Source of the DNA: Christensenella sp. UBA1214
GTDB taxonomy: Bacteria > Bacillota > Clostridia > Christensenellales > CAG-138
Reading direction: 5' to 3'
DNA: 9,223 bases
Assembly (NCBI GenBank): GCA_002309375.1
Contig: DBXK01000039.1
Location: forward strand, 1-9,223
The translations under genes were made by a program, and so were the position numbers. Positions 7,486 through 9,223 of the stretch are shown one piece after another. The notes under the pieces were generated by a model. The model saw only the letters and a list, made by a program, of their open reading frames with translations, was not told the DNA's origin and did not search any database. The stretch's first letter is position 1, and each line of letters starts with the position of its first letter.

Positions 7486-7513
7486 AGCCCCGTTTCCGAA
7501 CGGGGCTTGTTTT
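7486..7513 (+). terminator. Intrinsic terminator of the first lipoprotein gene
   Basis: A perfect 8-base stem GCCCCGTT (7487-7494) / AACGGGGC (7499-7506), extended by one A-T pair, has a 4-base TCCG loop and a T-rich tail TTGTTTT. It starts 14 bases after the stop codon. The design is nearly the same as that of the terminator at 8069-8097. Confidence 0.92.
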
Positions 7514-7547
7514 ATGTTTTTTGTTGAGCCGCGGTCCATTTCGCGGC

Positions 7548-7576
7548 TTGAAAAACGGGTTTGTTTGCTTTATAAT
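7548..7576 (+). promoter_or_regulatory. Promoter of the second small lipoprotein gene
   Basis: A -35 box TTGAAA (7548-7553) and a -10 box TATAAT (7571-7576) have 17-base spacing, matching the promoter at 6855-6883 including the flanking CGGC and the G after the -10. The first two bases of the -35 box touch the right arm of an inverted repeat, AGCCGCG (7527-7533) with CGCGGCT (7542-7548). This dyad could be an operator or simply a hairpin in the upstream read-through RNA. Confidence 0.75.
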
Positions 7577-7580
7577 GGTT

Positions 7581-7600
7581 ATCGGTTGTAAAAAACCGAT
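7581..7600 (+). promoter_or_regulatory. Inverted repeat at the transcription start of the second lipoprotein gene
   Basis: ATCGGTT (7581-7587) and AACCGAT (7594-7600) form a perfect 7-base dyad around a 6-base A-rich spacer. It begins 5 bases after the -10 box, so it spans the predicted start site. It could be a repressor operator or a 5' hairpin that protects the mRNA. It is not followed by a T run, so it is not a terminator. Confidence 0.45.
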
Positions 7601-7625
7601 TCATTCAGCGAAAGGTAATGATATT

Positions 7626-8054
7626 ATGAAAAAGAATTTTGTACGCATTATCGCGCTCGTCGTCGCCTCAGTGATGATCTGCGCCGCATTCGCCGCCTGC
7701 TCCGGAGCGAAGAAGCCTTCGGGGACATATAAGCTTTTTTCGGTCAACGGCACTCCTGTCGTTGAACAGATCACGGCTGTAGCCGCCGAGAACGGCATGA
7801 CCCTCAAGCAGTATGCGGAAGCCAAGGGCTTCTCCGAAGACGACGTCCCCTCGGTTATGATCGTCACTTTCAATGAAGACAGCACCGCAAGGTTCGTGTC
7901 GATCCTCGACGAGGTCGATGAGAAATGCACCTGGCTCATGGACGGCGATAAGATCAAGATCAAGGATTCGGAAGGCAATTACGAATACATGGAATTCGAC
8001 GGCGAGAAGATAACCCTTAAGAACGATAACGGCACTTTTGTCTTCTCGAAATGA
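7626..8054 (+). CDS. Small predicted lipoprotein of unknown function (paralogue 2)
   Basis: A 142-residue protein with a lipoprotein signal ending at Cys25 ('FAAC'), then directly 'SGAKKPSGTYKLFSV' without the long tether of its neighbour. It aligns along its length with the 6942-7472 product: M-K-K-N-F start, 'GTYKLFSVNG' with 'GTYYISMVND', 'AAENGMTLKQYAEAKGF' with 'AEEYGMTIEDYLELWKA', 'MIVTFNEDSTARFV' with 'MYFVFEPDGTMVV', 'WLMDGDKIKIK' with 'YTLDGDKLVLS', and 'EKITLKNDNGTFVFSK' with the other C-terminus. Function is not recognised. It is likely a surface-exposed anchored domain rich in beta strands. ATG 7626 is chosen because it starts the signal peptide and has AAAGG (7611-7615) 10 bases upstream, the same spacing as in paralogue 1. 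An in-frame upstream extension to 7521 would cross the promoter and is not credible. DNA identity between the copies is modest, so the duplication is old. Confidence 0.85.
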   Translation: MKKNFVRIIALVVASVMICAAFAACSGAKKPSGTYKLFSVNGTPVVEQITAVAAENGMTLKQYAEAKGFSEDDVPSVMIVTFNEDSTARFVSILDEVDEKCTWLMDGDKIKIKDSEGNYEYMEFDGEKITLKNDNGTFVFSK

Positions 8055-8068
8055 TCCGCATCAGCCTT

Positions 8069-8097
8069 GCCCCGTCCCCGGACGGGGCTTTATTATT
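8069..8097 (+). terminator. Intrinsic terminator of the second lipoprotein gene
   Basis: A perfect 8-base stem GCCCCGTC (8069-8076) / GACGGGGC (8081-8088) has a CCCG loop and is followed by TTTATTATT. It begins 14 bases after the stop and separates this gene from the kinase unit. Confidence 0.92.
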
Positions 8098-8109
8098 CGG
8101 CAGACTTCG

Positions 8110-8138
8110 TTGACAAATCCCTGTTTACGCAATATAAT
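8110..8138 (+). promoter_or_regulatory. Consensus sigma-A promoter of the kinase gene
   Basis: TTGACA (8110-8115) and TATAAT (8133-8138), both perfect consensus, are 17 bases apart. Transcription should start near 8145, inside the 8-base palindrome TTGATCAA (8144-8151), giving a short leader of about 27 bases. Such a strong core promoter suggests high basal output, or a repressor that could use the palindrome. Confidence 0.85.
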
Positions 8139-8171
8139 ACTATTTGATCAAGATATCCTGTGGAGGCTGAA

Positions 8172-9223
8172 ATGGACAAAATCAAGCAATTCGAACCGCT
8201 TTTCGGCGATTGGTATGCCGAAAGCCTGATCGGCGCCGGCAGTTTCGGACGCGTCTATAAGATCTACCGCGACGAGCTTGACAACCGCTTTTATTCCGCC
8301 CTTAAGCATATCTCCATCCCGTCGGACGGCAGCGAGGTCAATCAGCTCCGGATGGACGGAATGGACGACCGCTCCATTTCGACCTATTACACCGAGCTCA
8401 CCAAATCCATCACCGAAGAAACGAAGCTCATGAACCGCCTGCGCGGCAACACGAACATCGTCAGCTTCGAGGATTCGAAGGTCATTCCGAAGGAAAACGG
8501 CGTCGGTTACGATATTTTCATTCGAATGGAGCTGCTGACGAGCCTTCCCTCAAGGCTTGTCAAAGCCCCCCTCACGAAGCAGGAAGCTGTTCAGCTCGGC
8601 GCCGATATCTGCAATGCGCTGACGATCTGCAGTCAATACGGGATCATCCACAGGGATATCAAACCGGACAATATCTTTATTTCCGATACCGGCGCTTTCA
8701 AGCTCGGCGATTTCGGCGTTGCGAGGCAGCTTGAAAACACTTCGGCCTTTATGTCCAAAAAGGGCACGTATAATTACATGGCTCCGGAGGTCTACCGCGG
8801 CGAAAAGTACGGCCCGCAATGCGATATTTATTCCCTCGGCCTCGTAATGTACCGCCTGCTGAACAACGGCAGGCTCCCCTTCCTGCCGCCCGCACCGCAG
8901 GCGATCTCCCCGAACGACCGGGAGACCTCGCTTGTTCGGCGCATGAACGGCGAAGCGATCCCCGCTCCCTGCGGCGCCGATGAAGCGCTTTCCGCGATCG
9001 TGCTCAAGGCCTGCGCATTCGACCCGGCGCAGCGCTATAAGAGCGCTGCGGAGATGCGCGCGGATCTTGAAAATTATACCTCCGGCAAGCCTGTCCGTGC
9101 AGCCGCGGAGCCCTCTGCTGCAGCCGGCGTGTTTGACCTTGCGGATGATACGGAGACCGTTGCCATCCCTCACGAATTCCCCATTCCTCCCGCATCTAAG
9201 CCGCCCGTGCAGCCCAAAGCCCA
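8172..9223 (+). CDS. Hanks-type serine/threonine protein kinase (3' end outside window)
   Basis: The frame is open from ATG 8172 to the right edge, giving 350 visible codons; GGAGG (8162-8166) lies 5 bases before the ATG. It is a eukaryote-like Ser/Thr kinase with an intact catalytic core: glycine loop 'GAGSFG' (21-26), ATP-binding K45 in 'ALKHI', probable alpha-C Glu83, catalytic loop H160-R-D-I-K-P-D-N167, D180-F-G182, and A204-P-E206. The activation segment between DFG and APE contains several Ser/Thr ('ENTSAFMSKKGTYNY'). The HRD arginine marks it as a kinase controlled by activation-loop phosphorylation. Between K45 and E83 there are about 20 more residues than usual. After the kinase domain (ending near 305) comes an Ala/Pro-rich linker with 'DDTETVAI' and a proline-rich stretch running out of the window, so more domains are likely. 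A membrane segment or PASTA repeats cannot be confirmed. The N-terminus has no signal peptide, so the kinase domain is cytoplasmic. Substrates are unknown. Confidence 0.93.
   Translation, partial: MDKIKQFEPLFGDWYAESLIGAGSFGRVYKIYRDELDNRFYSALKHISIPSDGSEVNQLRMDGMDDRSISTYYTELTKSITEETKLMNRLRGNTNIVSFEDSKVIPKENGVGYDIFIRMELLTSLPSRLVKAPLTKQEAVQLGADICNALTICSQYGIIHRDIKPDNIFISDTGAFKLGDFGVARQLENTSAFMSKKGTYNYMAPEVYRGEKYGPQCDIYSLGLVMYRLLNNGRLPFLPPAPQAISPNDRETSLVRRMNGEAIPAPCGADEALSAIVLKACAFDPAQRYKSAAEMRADLENYTSGKPVRAAAEPSAAAGVFDLADDTETVAIPHEFPIPPASKPPVQPKA

Noticed and set aside
7527..7548. Inverted repeat AGCCGCG/CGCGGCT considered as a second terminator
   Set aside because: No T run follows on either strand, and the real terminator of the upstream gene lies just before it. 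It is noted only as a possible operator at the -35 box.

Overview
The window looks like chromosomal DNA of a GC-rich member of the Bacillota, most likely an uncultivated gut-type Clostridia (Oscillospirales or a neighbouring order). This is an inference from three things: the polA-coaE-lytic transglycosylase gene order, the Gram-positive style lipoprotein signals, and the clear sigma-A promoters. Every supported gene reads on the + strand. I see no rRNA, tRNA, CRISPR array or insertion sequence.

Positions 1-1300 hold the 3' part of a P22-like phage portal protein gene, open at the left edge. It is closed by a probable intrinsic terminator. No scaffold, capsid or tail gene follows it, so this is either the edge of a prophage or a stranded portal gene.

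Positions 1317-6839 are a housekeeping operon. It starts at a good promoter and runs through full-length DNA polymerase I (polA, with a degenerate proofreading domain), dephospho-CoA kinase (coaE), a small lipoprotein lytic transglycosylase, and a lipoprotein solute-binding protein of the peptide/nickel (SBP_bac_5) family. The genes are 12 bases apart or less, and the last junction overlaps. No ABC permease or ATPase is present.

Positions 6855-8097 hold two tandem single-gene units. Each has its own promoter (TTGAAA, 17 bases, TATAAT), one small predicted lipoprotein, and a near-identical GC-rich terminator. The two proteins are diverged paralogues of unknown function. The first carries an extra Pro-Thr-Ala/Pro-Glu repeat linker encoded by a 12-base tandem repeat.

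Positions 8110-9223 start with a perfect-consensus promoter (TTGACA, 17 bases, TATAAT) driving a Hanks-type Ser/Thr protein kinase. Its catalytic motifs are intact and it runs off the right edge within a proline-rich segment.

I did not find a convincing new multi-gene system. The most unusual parts are the isolated portal gene, the duplicated lipoprotein cassettes with related promoters, and the coupling of a murein hydrolase to an orphan binding protein.
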